Made by a program: the position numbers and the translations under genes. Of a stretch of 64,000 bases of DNA, positions 37,879-49,327 are shown piece after piece. The notes beneath the pieces are model-generated. The model did not search any database, had not been told where the DNA came from, and was given only the letters and a program-made list of their open reading frames with translations. Within the stretch, counting starts at the first letter, position 1, and each line of letters begins with the position of its first letter. Origin of the DNA: Lepidurus packardi (taxonomy: Eukaryota > Arthropoda > Branchiopoda > Notostraca > Triopsidae); contig JAKZAN010000220.1 in assembly GCA_023053545.1 (NCBI GenBank), forward strand, positions 1 through 64,000, read 5' to 3'.

Positions 37879-39309
37879 TCACGGAGAAAGTTAGAAGATC
37901 TCTTCAGGGTTGAAAACACCCACTCGTGAACTGTACATCCGCTCCCTCAACTCATTATAAGAGTGTTTGAGTTTCTTGTTGCATTCCATCAGTCTATTTC
38001 TCTACTTAAGAAGGGCCTTCACACTCTCATTCTGGTACTTTCTTTGCTGGTGCACCCGCACTTCTGCCTACAGATACTTCGCGCGCTCATTCAATTTTTC
38101 AGTCCATTACTTATACTGAGCGATAGTCTAGTGTAGGTCCTGTAGAGTGTGGAGAAGATACTGATTCTTCAGTCCCAGATTTCGATACTGTTATTTTTGT
38201 GTATCACAATCAATCCTTTAGGAGTCTAGTCTGACCTGCATGAGGCTAGCTGCTTCCTCCAGTCGTCTTATTGTTTCTTATCTCGACTTGACTATATTCT
38301 CAGTACTATTCAATCGAGATCCCATATCTTCCATTTCAATGGCATGCCTAGACACTCGTACTTAGAAACCCTCGAGTCTTTCCCTCAAAATGGTGTTTTC
38401 CTTTCTGAGCTTATTGTTCTCTCGCGCGAGTCGCGTATTGCTTTGGACTTGTCCCAAGTATTCTTGATTCAAGTTGAATGTGTCTCGTTGCGGCTGACCG
38501 AACTATGCTCGAGGAGTGGCCAGAGGTGATATTAGAAGCTCTGGAGGAAGTATGCAACCATCTCTGGTGAGAGCTGGCTGATCATTTTTATCTTTGCTGT
38601 TTTGGTTATTGAAAGGTGGGATTATTCGAGCGACACATATTCTTTAGGTTATACCGATAGTTTAGCTATAGTTTTATTTATCTTCGTTGAATTTTCCTGG
38701 TGTAGGACTTACCAAAGATGCTACCTTTTTGTCTTTCTGATGTCTACTTGATTGGTTGTCCAGATCCTCATGGCTGTTCCAAAATGACTTAGAGGGAGGG
38801 GTTCTCAGCAGTCTGTTGTCCATCTATGGGTTACTAATCTCCAAAGTCTCACATAAGCTTGTGCTATCCACTAAGATATATGGTTTCTAAGCCATCCTCG
38901 AAGCAGAACATTTCCCTGCGAGCGAGGAAAACTAACCATTGCTCAAACTCTCAGAATACTTGCAAATATTAACCGTAATCATAGGATTCTTGGACTCGCA
39001 GTTCCCTGAATCCTTCCCAGGCAATACTTTGTGGAGTTCTATTTTTTTATCTAGATGCTGGTAATGGGTGGGAGAGTAGAAGCCAGCGAACTCCTTGATA
39101 TTCTGTTGGGCCTTCTTAGGTTTAGCGTCACGTTGTCGGGTGTTAGGGTCGAGAGTAGTGGGCTTACGGGAGATGAATTTAGGGTTGGGAGAAGAACAAT
39201 TGGAAAAGGGAAGGGTGTGGATATGGAGATTAGAAGGAGGAGGATTTGGGGAAAGGGGAGAGATGTGGTTCTGAGGAGGGGGGAGTGTAGTTTTGGGAAG
39301 GGTAGTCAT
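37879..39309 (-). CDS. coiled-coil protein with disordered N-terminus
   Basis: 476 residues, single exon, ATG 39309 (MTTLPKTTLPPPQNHISP) to TGA 37879-37881. An upstream in-frame ATG at 39426 is less likely. Residues 1-220 are Pro/Ser/Lys-rich and disordered; from about 260 to the end the chain is a continuous coiled coil (LARENNKLRKENTILRERL, SREETIRRLEEAASLMQVRL, LNERAKYLEAEVRVHQQRK). The many in-frame TAA/TAG codons fall at heptad positions where Glu reads naturally. Family unknown; centrosomal or ciliary structural roles would fit the architecture. Confidence 0.75.
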
Positions 39310-39691
39310 GAGTTGTAATAGAGTGGGTGTATATTGAATATTGGGGTGTCGATTTGAGAAGAAGGAGGATATTTTGCGAGTAAGAAGGGAGTGATATTTG
39401 ATAGAAACGCGAGGCAAAATACGCAAGGGAGTCTATACTTTGGAAGAGTTAACAACTAGATTTTATGAGCGAGTTTTGTTATATCGATCCGATAGCTCCG
39501 AGATCTTACTGACTTTTATAGCATTGCCTCCCACTGTCAATCGTGCTGTTTTATTCTTAAATTTATTCGTCAGACTCAATCCGACATCTTCCCCCATCTT
39601 AATTCTTCCACACCCAACACTCCACCCATCCATATTGCAACTACAAATAACTCTTTAAAGTAGTCTAATCCATATTCTAGGGCTTAAACTA

Positions 39692-40759
39692 TCACCTAGC
39701 AAGAAGTGAGTTAAGTTTTGTGTCGTAGTACTTGCTTATCTTGATTGTTTTGCCCTGCAGACCTTGGAAGTAAGGGTCCTCTAGCAGCTGTTTCGTCGAT
39801 GGACGCTCCCGAGGATCCAACCTCAGACACCACTACATTATACGGGCTGTCTCCGGAGTAACCCCCAGGACCTTATCGAAGGCTTTCCTAGGGGCAGGCT
39901 GGAACTAGATAACCTTAGGCATCTTATTCCAGCCTTTCCAGGTTTCATCGCTTGGAGTTCCCACCAAGTAGAATATGCGCTGCAAAATCACGATGTCATT
40001 CTGTTCGAGCCCAGGAAAGATGTCATCGCGAGTGAACAGGAAACCCAGGATACATCCCAAAGACCAGATATCACACTTCTAGGTGTAGAGGCGAGTCTGA
40101 AAGAAGATCTCAGGCGCACGGTATTCGGCAGTGCAGACAGTCCTGGTGAACTGGCGGTCTGGTGTTCCGAACTCGCGTACGAAACCAAAATCTGCTATTT
40201 TGGCGATGCCAGCTTTTGAGACGAAGATGTTCATAGGCTTTAGATCGCGATGGAACAGGTTCTTTTCCTCATGCAAGTAGTGAAGACCCTGGAGAATGTG
40301 GTACGCGATTATTTTAAGGGTCGTCTCGTCCTTAATATCGTTCTTGATGATCACTTCGTGCAGATCGAGCATGAACTCCAGCACCAGGTACAGTTGATAG
40401 CGGTGCTCTTTCTTCTTGGAGAATACTTCTTCTGCTTTGATGATATTGGGATGGTTTAGCATGGGCAAGAGTTTGATTTCGCGCAGGGTAGGGTGATCGC
40501 AGCCGTAGTCTTTATCTCTGTCCAGCTGCGTGAACTTTTTGATGGCGACGTATTGGCCTTTTCCAGGGTTGCTAGCAGGGCTATTATACGGTTTGCTTCT
40601 AAACTTGTTCAGGACGAAATTGTTGGGTTTTTCGCGGACGCGTTCGCACAAAAACACAGTCCCAAAGGAGCCCTAGCCGAGGGAACAGATGCGGCTATAC
40701 GTATCATTGAGCAGTTCGCGCTCCATGGGATAGTCTTGAGTCTCTCGGAGCTCTATCAT
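39692..40759 (-). CDS. CMGC-type protein kinase
   Basis: 355 residues, single exon, ATG 40759 to TGA 39692-39694; essentially only a kinase domain. Visible motifs: glycine loop LGEGSFGTVFL, where the Glu is a TAG codon (40673-40675); YVAIKKF with the ATP-binding Lys; HRDLKPMN catalytic loop; ADFGFVREF; TRTVCTAEYRAPEI activation segment; and YTEKCDIWSLGCI. All catalytic residues are present, so it should be active. A 30-residue insertion lies between the glycine loop and the VAIK strand. The PEI-segment and C-lobe layout fit the CMGC group (CDK/MAK/CDKL-like); a closer assignment is not possible here. Confidence 0.9.
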
Positions 40760-40955
40760 GCTTGAAAAGATAGTGGATATTTATAATAGTTGGGAGTATT
40801 GGTTTGTGGGAGGTGGGAGTAAATCGAGTTTGGGCGAATGCAAGAGACGTGAAAATTCAAATCGGGAAGTCAAACACAATATAAACATATATCTCAAAGT
40901 TCTTCATTATAGTTCAAAAAGTCGAGAAATCCCTCATCACCCTCGACATCGACCC

Positions 40956-42843
40956 ATGAATCAAAATTTCAACTTCCCCCAGCCTGCCTCCGACCTCGCC
41001 AATCTCCTCCAGTCCGATAAGCTACTCGTCAAAATGCCTCTCTTCCCTGTTCTCCGCCACGAAATCCGTCATAACTTGAAATATCTCCACGACCACCAAC
41101 TCCTACAATCATCCAAATGGCTTGGCGAACTCCTTCTTGGAATCACTCCCGAATAAGACCTGGACGGTTCTTTCCTTCTCAAGTCCTTCATAAGCAACAA
41201 TACAGACCCTAGCTACCGATTCTCGGCCACCGTCAGCTCAACCACCGAAGAGCTAGACGATGTGCTCGGATTGGCCCGCACACTCTTCGAACTCCGCTAA
41301 TATAAGAAATGCGCGCACCTGCTGAAGCCTATCCTAACTCGCTACCCTGGCCAACAGAGTGTCATTTTCTTCCATTACTATAGTTTATGGATGGCAGGCC
41401 AGATCCGCAAGGAAGAAGAAGTCTATGAAAACGGTACTATCATATGTTATCCTCACATTCGAAACGCATAGAGGGAACAAACAGACAGCCCACCAACCCT
41501 GAACTGCAACTCCTCGAACGATAGTTCCGGCAACTGCACCGCGATCGCAAGCTCAAGGATATTAACCTCTTCCTTTACGGCCTGATCCTGAAGGAGCAGG
41601 AGCGCCTGGAGGAGGCTAAAGACATCTTCATCGATGTGCTGAATAGCTTCCCGTGTTTCTGGTCGTGCTGGCTGGAGCTGTGCAGGCTTGTTCAGAACGA
41701 TGACATCGTAACACCTGATACTCATCCAAATTACTAATCTAATTTAATAGAGAACGGTGCTTTCGCGATTGCAAGACCACTGGATGAAGAACTTCTACTT
41801 CAGTTCCTACTGTCTGGAAAAGTATAAGAACAATATTTCTACCGAGATCAACTATGGGTTGTTCTGCTACTTCAAAAACTCCACCTTCATCATGAACCAG
41901 ATCGCTCACTCATTCTACAACAGCCAAGACTTCGATGTCAGTCTCGAGTGGTTCGAACGACTTGTAGAGGTCGACCCCTACCGCTACGAGAACATGGACA
42001 CATACTCTAATATTCTCTACATCAAGGAGAATCAGGGAGAACTCGCAAACCTTGCTCTACGCTGCTTCTACAACAACAAATATACTCCTGAGACTTGTTG
42101 TGTCGTCGGAAACTACTACTCCCTTATGGGCGAGCATCTAAAGGCCATCATCTACTTCCGCAAAGCCCTAAAACTCGACAGAACGTGTCTTGCGGCATGG
42201 ACTCTCATGGGTCACGAGTATCTAGAACTCAAGAATATATCGGGTGCCATAGAGGCCTACCGTAGCGCTGTGGAAATTGATCCCAAAGATTTCAGAGCCT
42301 GGTATGGTCTTGGTCAGACGTACGAGCTTCAGAATATGAACCACTACGCTCTGTACTATTTTACTCGTGCCGTGATGTCCCGACCCAAAGACTCTCGCAT
42401 GTGGAATGCCATGGCGAGTTGCTATGACAAGATGAACACTGGCAAGAACGAGTCTTCCAAGTGTTACGAGCGTGCAGAAAACTGCAAGGATAGAGAAGGT
42501 ATAGCGATCCACCAGCTAGCTAAGCTATATAACCTGATGGGGCCAGAGTTCGAGTCAAAGGCGGTAGAAACCTTCGAGCAGAATCTGAAGCGCAAAGACT
42601 AAGAAGGAGTGACGGATAAGGAATTGGGCGAGTGTTTGCTGTACTTGAGCAGGTACTACAAGAAGCATAATAACCTCGAAAAGGCCATCCAGTACGCCCG
42701 TCGACTGTACGATTTCCAGGGCCCCGAAAAGTAAGTATTAGTATTTAAAGAATGCCAACCGACGTAGGGACGAAGCGAACCTGTTGCTGCAAGAGCTGAA
42801 CATCCTATCGAACCAGGGCACCGGCACCATGCATTACATTTGA
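40956..42843 (+). CDS. CDC23: anaphase-promoting complex subunit 8 (CDC23)
   Basis: 589 residues, close to human CDC23 (597). ATG 40956, introns 41434-41471 (38 bp), 41708-41750 (43 bp) and 42731-42767 (37 bp), TGA 42841-42843. Matches to the human protein run through the TPR array: LQDHWMKNFYF, DPYRYENMDTYSNILYIKEN, CCVVGNYYSLMGEHLKAIIY, AWTLMGHEYLELKNISGAIE, DFRAWYGLGQTYELQNMNHY. The last exon gives ANLLLQELNILSNQGTG, like the human NQG-containing tail. APC8 is a TPR subunit of the APC/C arc lamp, contacting APC1 and the co-activator. Exon joins are supported by restored homology. Confidence 0.96.
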
Positions 42844-43004
42844 TAGTTCAGATATTTGTGTGCATGCAATTTGTTATTGGGGTGCATCCCTCGCTATATT
42901 TGTCATAAACTGAAGTGTGGTCGTTAAAAATGAAAATTAGAACTAACGGAGATTCAAAATCATCCATTTGTTTAATCTAATACTCGCCACAGGATCCAAC
43001 CCCC

Positions 43005-43716
43005 ATGTCTACCGAGAATCACGAGGACGGCCCAACCCCCAAGCAATGCTTCCTCCAGGACTAACAAACACTCATCCACTCCTTCATCATCAACTCGCGT
43101 AAAGTCTTCCAGCAGACCGGGGAATCCTTCGGCACAAAATACGAACATTATACTTCCCAACTCACCCACAATAGTAACGAGCCTCTCGAGGCTCTTCTAG
43201 AAAGAAACACCCGCGAGTTTGAGGCATATTGTTTCATTAATCGAAAGGTACCCATCTTCACCCACAGCTATCCAAAACTACTGCTTAACATCGTCACAGG
43301 TTGAGTACAGGGAGGAAGTCATCGAGAACTGGGCAAAACATTACAATAAACGCTGCACTCTCGCCAGCTATCTCAACATCTGGAAGCAATTTAATGCGAA
43401 GCAGGCGCACTTAAAGAACATGCACCAAAAGGCTGAAGAATTCCACCTGCGGAGTCTCCAGAAGAGGGTGCTGAAGAGTTGGAACAACATTATGATGAGC
43501 GAAGTCAAAGCCAAAATCAAGCACAATGTACTGCAGCAGGCAGACTCGGAGATCCTGAGGGTGCAGAGACAGTACTAGAAGATAATAGAGGAGATGGAAA
43601 AGACGCTGACGATGAAATTGGTGGAGCTGAAGAAGGAGTAAGAAGAGCATCGGCTGCTGCATAGCAAGTACGAGAACATGTATAATCGGAAGAGGGTCGA
43701 CCCTGTGGAGATGTGA
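43005..43716 (+). CDS. helical protein with Sfi1/centrin-repeat-like Trp motifs
   Basis: 219 residues, ATG 43005, 52-bp intron (43248-43299), TGA 43714-43716. Two spaced helices carry the pattern A..H.....L....W: ENWAKHYNKRCTLASYLNIW and KAEEFHLRSLQKRVLKSWNN, similar in spacing to centrin-binding repeats of Sfi1 and POC5. The C-terminal 60 residues are coiled coil. A centriole/basal-body role follows from this resemblance only and is uncertain. A short (TTCC)n microsatellite lies just after the stop (43728-43746). Confidence 0.65.
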
Positions 43717-43961
43717 GCGAGGTGTTCCTTCCTTCCTTCCTTCCTTTGATTTGTGGTGCATTAATCTAGAAGCATTCATGATATTTGTGATATTCAGCTC
43801 AGACATAATAAGAGAAAAAGCATTGTTTAACTGACAATCCAGCGCTCTTTCACATATTCCCTAGCCATTATTTCAAATAAGCAACACTCGATATAGCCAC
43901 TCCATCTTGCAAAGTTATCAGGCAGCAAACACCCTCTAATTCATAGAAACAACCACTTTCA

Positions 43962-44558
43962 TCACTCCTCAAATATCAGCGCTTCAGCCTCTTTCAGATC
44001 AGCCACTAGATCAGCGTCGTATTCCTCGTTCGTATCCTCATTCTCTCCAATCCGTGCAGGCACACTCTGCCTGAATAAATTATTGTTAGCTTGCCTCTGC
44101 CCGAAGCTCATATCGTTGTGCAGTGGGGATGTCTTCCTTGTATTAAGGTTTCGCTCGCGGCTCTCGCAGATTTGCTTAAAACGTGGGTCCTCCTTTAATT
44201 TCCTTAGGGCTTCGGTGGTCTAACTTTTCTGATGCTCCCGGAAGGCGTTAGGGGACATCCTAGCGATACCTACAAAGCGGTGGATTTCAGTGCTAAGGCG
44301 CGCCATACGGGCTAGAGTGTAAACGCAGAAGGCAAATAGACCGATACAGATGGCAGAAAGCCAGGAAGTGACTGCAGTTATGCTGACTGCATAGCTTTGG
44401 AACCCTTTGAAGATGAGTTCTAGTTGGATTAGAATGACGATGATCATGCCAATGAGGAGTAGATTGGAAAGAAAGTTGATGTTTGGCGGTGGGGCATGCT
44501 TGGAGAGTCTGGAAGAAGTTGGTGGCATTGGGTGTGTTTTGAGAGAGATGGAGTGCAA
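43962..44558 (-). CDS. small membrane protein, two transmembrane helices
   Basis: 198 residues from ATG 44558 (or 188 from the in-frame ATG at 44528), TGA 43962-43964. Two membrane helices are evident: INFLSNLLLIGMIIVILIQL and TSWLSAICIGLFAFCVYTLA. The remaining C-terminal 100 residues are charged, acidic at the very end (DADLVADLKEAEALIFEE), and probably cytosolic. No family recognised. Confidence 0.7.
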
Positions 44559-44933
44559 TAATTAGAAGGAGTGATGAGCTATAGGTTTGTTAAAATGTTA
44601 TGATGGGAAATAATTGAGGGGGTGGGTCTCACATTTAAAATGTTAGAGGGAGCAGCCCATGTGAATTAAAGCAAAGGATCAAAATAAGTATGATTGTTCG
44701 GGAGCGACGCTAGCATCCCATTCTGAATCGCATGTTGATTAGTCCAGACTGGCTCATTCCAATGTCCATCCCTCACATTCGTAGTATCACTTTGGCATAA
44801 CTACTAGACCAATAAAGATAGGGCAATAATCGTGGTTGGGCAGACCCAGGCCGATTTTCAGTCAACTTTTCGATTAGAACCACGCTACTCAAACATAAAT
44901 ACAACATCATTGGAATCCACACCAGGCTATCCT
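44559..44933. other. intergenic, nothing recognised
   Basis: 375 bp between two minus-strand genes. Contains AT-rich sequence but no ORF, RNA gene or repeat I can support. Confidence 0.35.
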
Positions 44934-45239
44934 TCAGTACTATTTGTCCAGCTTCACTTGTGTCGCCAGGTATTCGATCAACTAGGGTTTGATATACAAT
45001 CTTCTCTTCGAGCTGTTCCCGTATGCCTTCATGTACAGTTCCTAGAGGCTACTGTCGTTGCGCACAATGTTGAGGAGGGGGGTGGTTGGTTTGCTCCTGT
45101 GCCTGGGCTCGAGGGGAGCGAGCCTATTGAGAAGAGGGATTTGGGGGTCGTGGTCGAGTGGTATATATTTTTTTTTGAGAGGCTTGATCCTGAAGGAATA
45201 GGTGTAGGAATGGGTGAGGTTGGTGGAGGCGATGCTCAT
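44934..45239 (-). CDS. small basic protein, unrecognised
   Basis: 101 residues, ATG 45239 to TGA 44934-44936. The frame includes two internal TAG codons and ends KPELIEYLATQVKLDKEY, which reads as an amphipathic helix with Glu at the TAG positions. The N-terminal half is basic and Pro-rich (PLLNRLAPLEPRHRSKP). A small ORF of this length could arise by chance when only TGA stops translation, so this is a moderate call. Confidence 0.45.
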
Positions 45240-45659
45240 GAGAGGTATAGCTGCTGGGAACGGTGAATACGTGTAGATATATGTAAATGATAAAAAAGTA
45301 ATAGAATAATGAAAGGAACGATGTGGAGGGAGGGTATCGAAGGTTAGAAGAACAAATATACATATAGAAACTTAAGAATAGCTGCAATTCCGTAATGCAT
45401 GAAAAATGCTCATCTTCGGCTCCCTCAGGTCTGTCCCCTTTCCATTCCATGCTAGTCTATTCATCCAATGAAAAGCATCTACTCCCTCTATAACTTATAA
45501 ACTCCTAAGACTTCCTCATATCATTTTACCAATGCCAAAGATAAGTCTAAGGGATTCAGATCCCTCCGACCACTCCACACAGCAGCCATCATTACAAGCC
45601 TGTCCTCCCTTCCGGACACCCTTTGCATTTCCACTTCTTTATCAATCCTACAAATTCAC
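45240..45659. other. intergenic, nothing recognised
   Basis: 420 bp, AT-rich on its left side. No credible ORF or RNA gene. It separates two minus-strand genes. Confidence 0.35.
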
Positions 45660-46409
45660 TCACTTCTTTACTAGCTTCACGTTTTCCCAACTCGGCTCTT
45701 CCTCTACGAGGATCTCTGGCATCTCTGGGTACTACACTCTTTCCTCTTTGTTATTGTTCAGACTCCGATAGGAATTTTCGTATTATTTCTTTACTTCTGG
45801 CCTCTTCTGCGCTAGTTGTGGTCCTCCCTCCTGCTGCCTCTTCTTGTGCTGATCTTCAATCTGCCGTTCATACGCTATCTGCTGCTGCATGTAGTTCGGC
45901 TGTAGAAACTTGGGCACCCTGTTCACCGTGCCGCACTTAGTGCACCTTATAAGCTCAGAAACACCCAGCTGGTAACATACTTGGGCCCTGCATGCGCAGC
46001 ACATGAATAGATTGAGTGTGGGCTGGCACTCGTTCATATTCAGGCACATACTGCATGCAAACATCTGGCTGTTTCCGGGCACTGTCTGCTGCATTGTGCA
46101 GAAACGGCATACCACCTTCATTTACGGGATTCTGTTGCGTTTAGGCTACTGCGGAACTTGCTGATTGGGGAAAACCATACCATTCATTCGCACAGGGTTA
46201 TTCGGGGGATTGGAGTTAGGTTGCTGGTGATGGGGCGGAACGATGGGGTGTGGAGGGGCTCTTCTAGACTGGTCTTGAGGAGGAAATTGTGGGGAATTGG
46301 TGTTCTGAGGCGGGGGGACATTTTTGGGTACACTAAAGTCTTGGAGTTCGATCATCTCCTCATCTTGATCGTGGGCATTCTTGTTGTGGGTAGTAGTGTT
46401 TTTGAACAT
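45660..46409 (-). CDS. LSD1-type zinc-finger protein
   Basis: 249 residues, single exon, ATG 46409 to TGA 45660-45662. Residues 1-90 are Pro/Gln/Asn-rich. A Cys-rich block from about 97 to 165 contains VVCRFCTMQQTVPGNSQMFA with CSMC, then CCACRAQVCYQLGVSELIRC followed by TKCGTVN. The second unit matches the LSD1-type zinc finger CxxCRxxxxYxxGxxxxxCxxC known from plant LSD1/LOL proteins and protists. The C-terminus is a charged helix rich in Gln and Glu. A zinc-binding regulatory role is likely, with unknown partner. Confidence 0.75.
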
Positions 46410-46608
46410 AGGCGATGTGTGGTTTAATGATGATGTGTTTGATGCAGTGGGATAGCTCTGGCAAAATAAATGGGAAATGTAGAATATACACTATTCTGGA
46501 GACGAGGCTCCCTCTTTTTCTCCCTATATCCAAGATCACTCCCAATAAAAAATAATTAGTCCACAATTCCCAATTACTACAAAATCACTTGGCCCTTCCC
46601 AAACAACA

Positions 46609-48351
46609 ATGCTCAGCCTCAAAATATAAATACCCAAAGGCAGTTCCGAGTGGAAGCAGCTCGACTACCGTCTACAGGTTTGTCTTGGCCTCCCTGCAGC
46701 CACTCCCATAGCTATACACAAGTTCGATCACGCCGACAGGGAGCTCGACGAAATCATTGATAGGTACCGTGCAAAAACATGGGTCGATGCTTACCTCAAC
46801 GTCACTGGTCTTGAGGAGCAGACTCTCAAGAAGCTCTACTACCGTAAAGTCCGCCCAGAAGATCTCATTATTGAGACAGGACACATGGTTATCGATGTGC
46901 AGAATGAACCCAAAGAAAAGAAGTACACAGTCTGGTTCTTGAAGGCTGTCACGGGCGACAGCTACTATATATCCGATAAGGAACGCCCCCAACAGACGGC
47001 GCTCGGCATCCCTGCAGGCTTTGACTCTCTGTATCTCAGCCATTCTGATGAACTGTCACAGCTCTACCGCCACAACTACATCCTGCGTGATTCATCACAG
47101 TACTCGATCCAGTACGAAGTCACTTTTAAACTTAATCGTGATCGCTAGTACAGTGCTCGGGAAGTTCTGTGTAGCAAATGTGAGAAGAAACCTGCAGTCG
47201 CCTACTGCAAGCCTGAAGAGGCGTACTTCTGCAGCGAATGTAACGTGCTCCACCACAAAGACAAGCTCCTGACTAACCACTATCGAGAAGACATCAGTAA
47301 GCTTAATACTCTACCCACATGCGATCAACACCAGAAGAAGCTAGAACTTTATTGTGAAGAGTGCGAGCGTTTCCTTTGCGTGGAGTGTACGCTCCACGGA
47401 GATCATAGCAACGGACAACGTCTGATGCAACATCAACCCAGACCTGTGAAGAAGCTATATGAAGATAAGTCCCAAGGCAATCAGGAGTACGCCCATCGAC
47501 GTAAAGACGAATTATCTCTATGCATCAAGAAATTAGACGACTACATCAGAGAGGTTGACGAACACTCCAACGCACTTCAGAAGAAAATTGCAGATTTGTT
47601 CAATAATGCCATCAAAGATCTTCAGAGGTACACCAAGGAGAAGTTGAGCGATCTGATGGTGGTCAAGATCGAGGCCAAGCGACAATATGATCAGTGCGTC
47701 TGGACTGACAGCTTCATCAAATATCAGCAGCAAATCCTCAAGCCGGTTTTCTATCTTGAGGCACAACGTCAATATGATATCTTCAAACAAGGCGCTTCTG
47801 CCAACCAAATCCGTATACCTCCTGGATTCAATGCAACTAATATTGATGTCGATGGAAATGTGACGGTTTTCCTCACCGATGCACGCAGCCGGAGCGGAGA
47901 CAGCAGTAGAGTACGGACAGACTTCAAGCAGTATTTGAAGTAGGACAACACTAGCAGCCCATACGCACCGAGGCAGCAACAGCAGTCCAGGAACTATGCC
48001 ACAAACAATGACACTAACAACCCTAAGCAGGTATCCAAGTTCACAACGAACAGTGCTTAGAGGAATCAAAACCAGGGCAGTGGGGATAAGTACTACCGAT
48101 TCGACGCGAACAACACGAATGGAAACAGTATGAATAATGGTGGCGGAGGCGAGTCTCCGAGTAAGGTGTACCAAGCCCAGGCGGGAGGGTCTAGGGTGAG
48201 CAGGAGGAGCGACGAGTACTACGGTCAGGGAGAATTAGGAAGTGGGTCTCCTTCTGCGACGATCGGCACACAGAACCAGTAGCGGAGCAAGGCAATGTCG
48301 ATTTTGTAGAACAGCATGAAGAAAGCGAGATTGACTTCAATAAAGTTCTGA
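46609..48351 (+). CDS. tandem B-box zinc-finger/coiled-coil protein
   Basis: 580 residues, single exon, ATG 46609 to TGA 48349-48351. Residues 1-180 form a folded N-terminal region (LEEQTLKKLYYRKVRPEDLI, IETGHMVIDVQNEPKEKKYT), possibly a BAH-like domain. Then two B-box-type zinc fingers: CSKCEKKPAVAYC...CSEC and CDQHQKKLELYCEECERFLC...CTLHGDH. A coiled coil of about 110 residues follows, then an Asn/Gln/Ser-rich tail. This is TRIM-like order without a RING finger, so it is unlikely to be an E3 by itself. B-box/coiled-coil proteins often oligomerise. No PRY-SPRY or other C-terminal domain is seen. Confidence 0.85.
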
Positions 48352-48509
48352 TGTGGGACGATGGTAGATGGTGTAGAATGGCTAAATATAGTTTTAGCGA
48401 AACAAAACTAATTGTGACAGTTTGCCGTCTCACTATTGACTTCAATTTTGAATATTTATTTCCTAAACCTTACTCCGACCCTCGCCTTAGCTAAATACTC
48501 ACCCAGAAA

Positions 48510-49199
48510 ATGATTCACCGATAGCTCCAGCACCTCAAACAACTCATCCGGCAAGTCTAGACTCGTGCCAAACCCTACTCCCAACTATATCATAAAATCG
48601 ACAGCATCATCCAGCTCATCCAAGCTGACTCCGATTAAGACTCCCTTGAACAACACCCTTCGTCCTTCATCAAGCCCATACAGGGTCTCCTGAAGACCTA
48701 CCAGTCGTCCATCTAAAGGATTAAACAGTAACACGAATCCATCCTGTATAGCTCCCGACCTTGTGAACAGATTTGTCCGAACAAACCCAGAAATGCACTA
48801 ACTATCACGGCTTCGAATATAGAAACAACATAGAATGACCCGAAGAGCGGCAACAGTGAGTTGATCAGAAACCAACAACCTAGACTATAAATGTTGTCGA
48901 CTATACCTATCAATCTTGGTCCTGCTGTGGCGATCCAGGAGTCTCGAAGCAAAAGCCAACACGCTAGTATCTGCAGTAATCGCATTGAAGTACCCATTGT
49001 AGTTTCTAAGCAGCAACCGTTGGATAACAAAGTTGTAAGAGTGCATCTATTAGGTGGGAAAAGCATGAACAGCCAGTGTTAAAATGCACAGTAATATAGT
49101 ACGGAACTAAGGAAGGCGGGGAGGAGACCAATGACAATAGGCGAGCTAGATGCTTAGATTCTGATGCTGACGAGATAGATAAGAGATAGTCTGCGCTGA
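48510..49199 (+). CDS. unrecognised helical protein
   Basis: 229 residues, single exon, ATG 48510 to TGA 49197-49199, reading through about fourteen TAA/TAG codons. The N-terminal 80 residues look helical (LQHLKQLIRQVETRAKPYSQ); the middle is Ser/Asn-rich with a hydrophobic stretch at MLSTIPINLGPAVAIQES; the end MTIGELDAEILMLTREIRDS is an acidic helix. No family recognised. It could also be a subunit-type linker protein. Confidence 0.65.
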
Positions 49200-49327
49200 C
49201 GCATGATCAATCGGGTGTAAAGTATTTTTTATGCCAACTGAATAGTAAGGAAGATCATCAAAAACAAAAGGGAGGGCTTTGATTTTTATTCATCAGAATC
49301 ATATATTACCCCATAATAGTATTATGA

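Noticed and set aside
38586-38732. Intron in the coiled-coil gene at 37879-39309 (GTAAGTCC...CCTAAAG)
   Set aside because: The frame is open straight through this segment once TAA is read as Glu (NEDKENYSETIGITERI), so no intron is needed.
44832-45266. Plus-strand 144-residue ORF
   Set aside because: Lacks domain-like features and overlaps the minus-strand small basic protein, whose frame gives a better helix at its end. Neither is certain.
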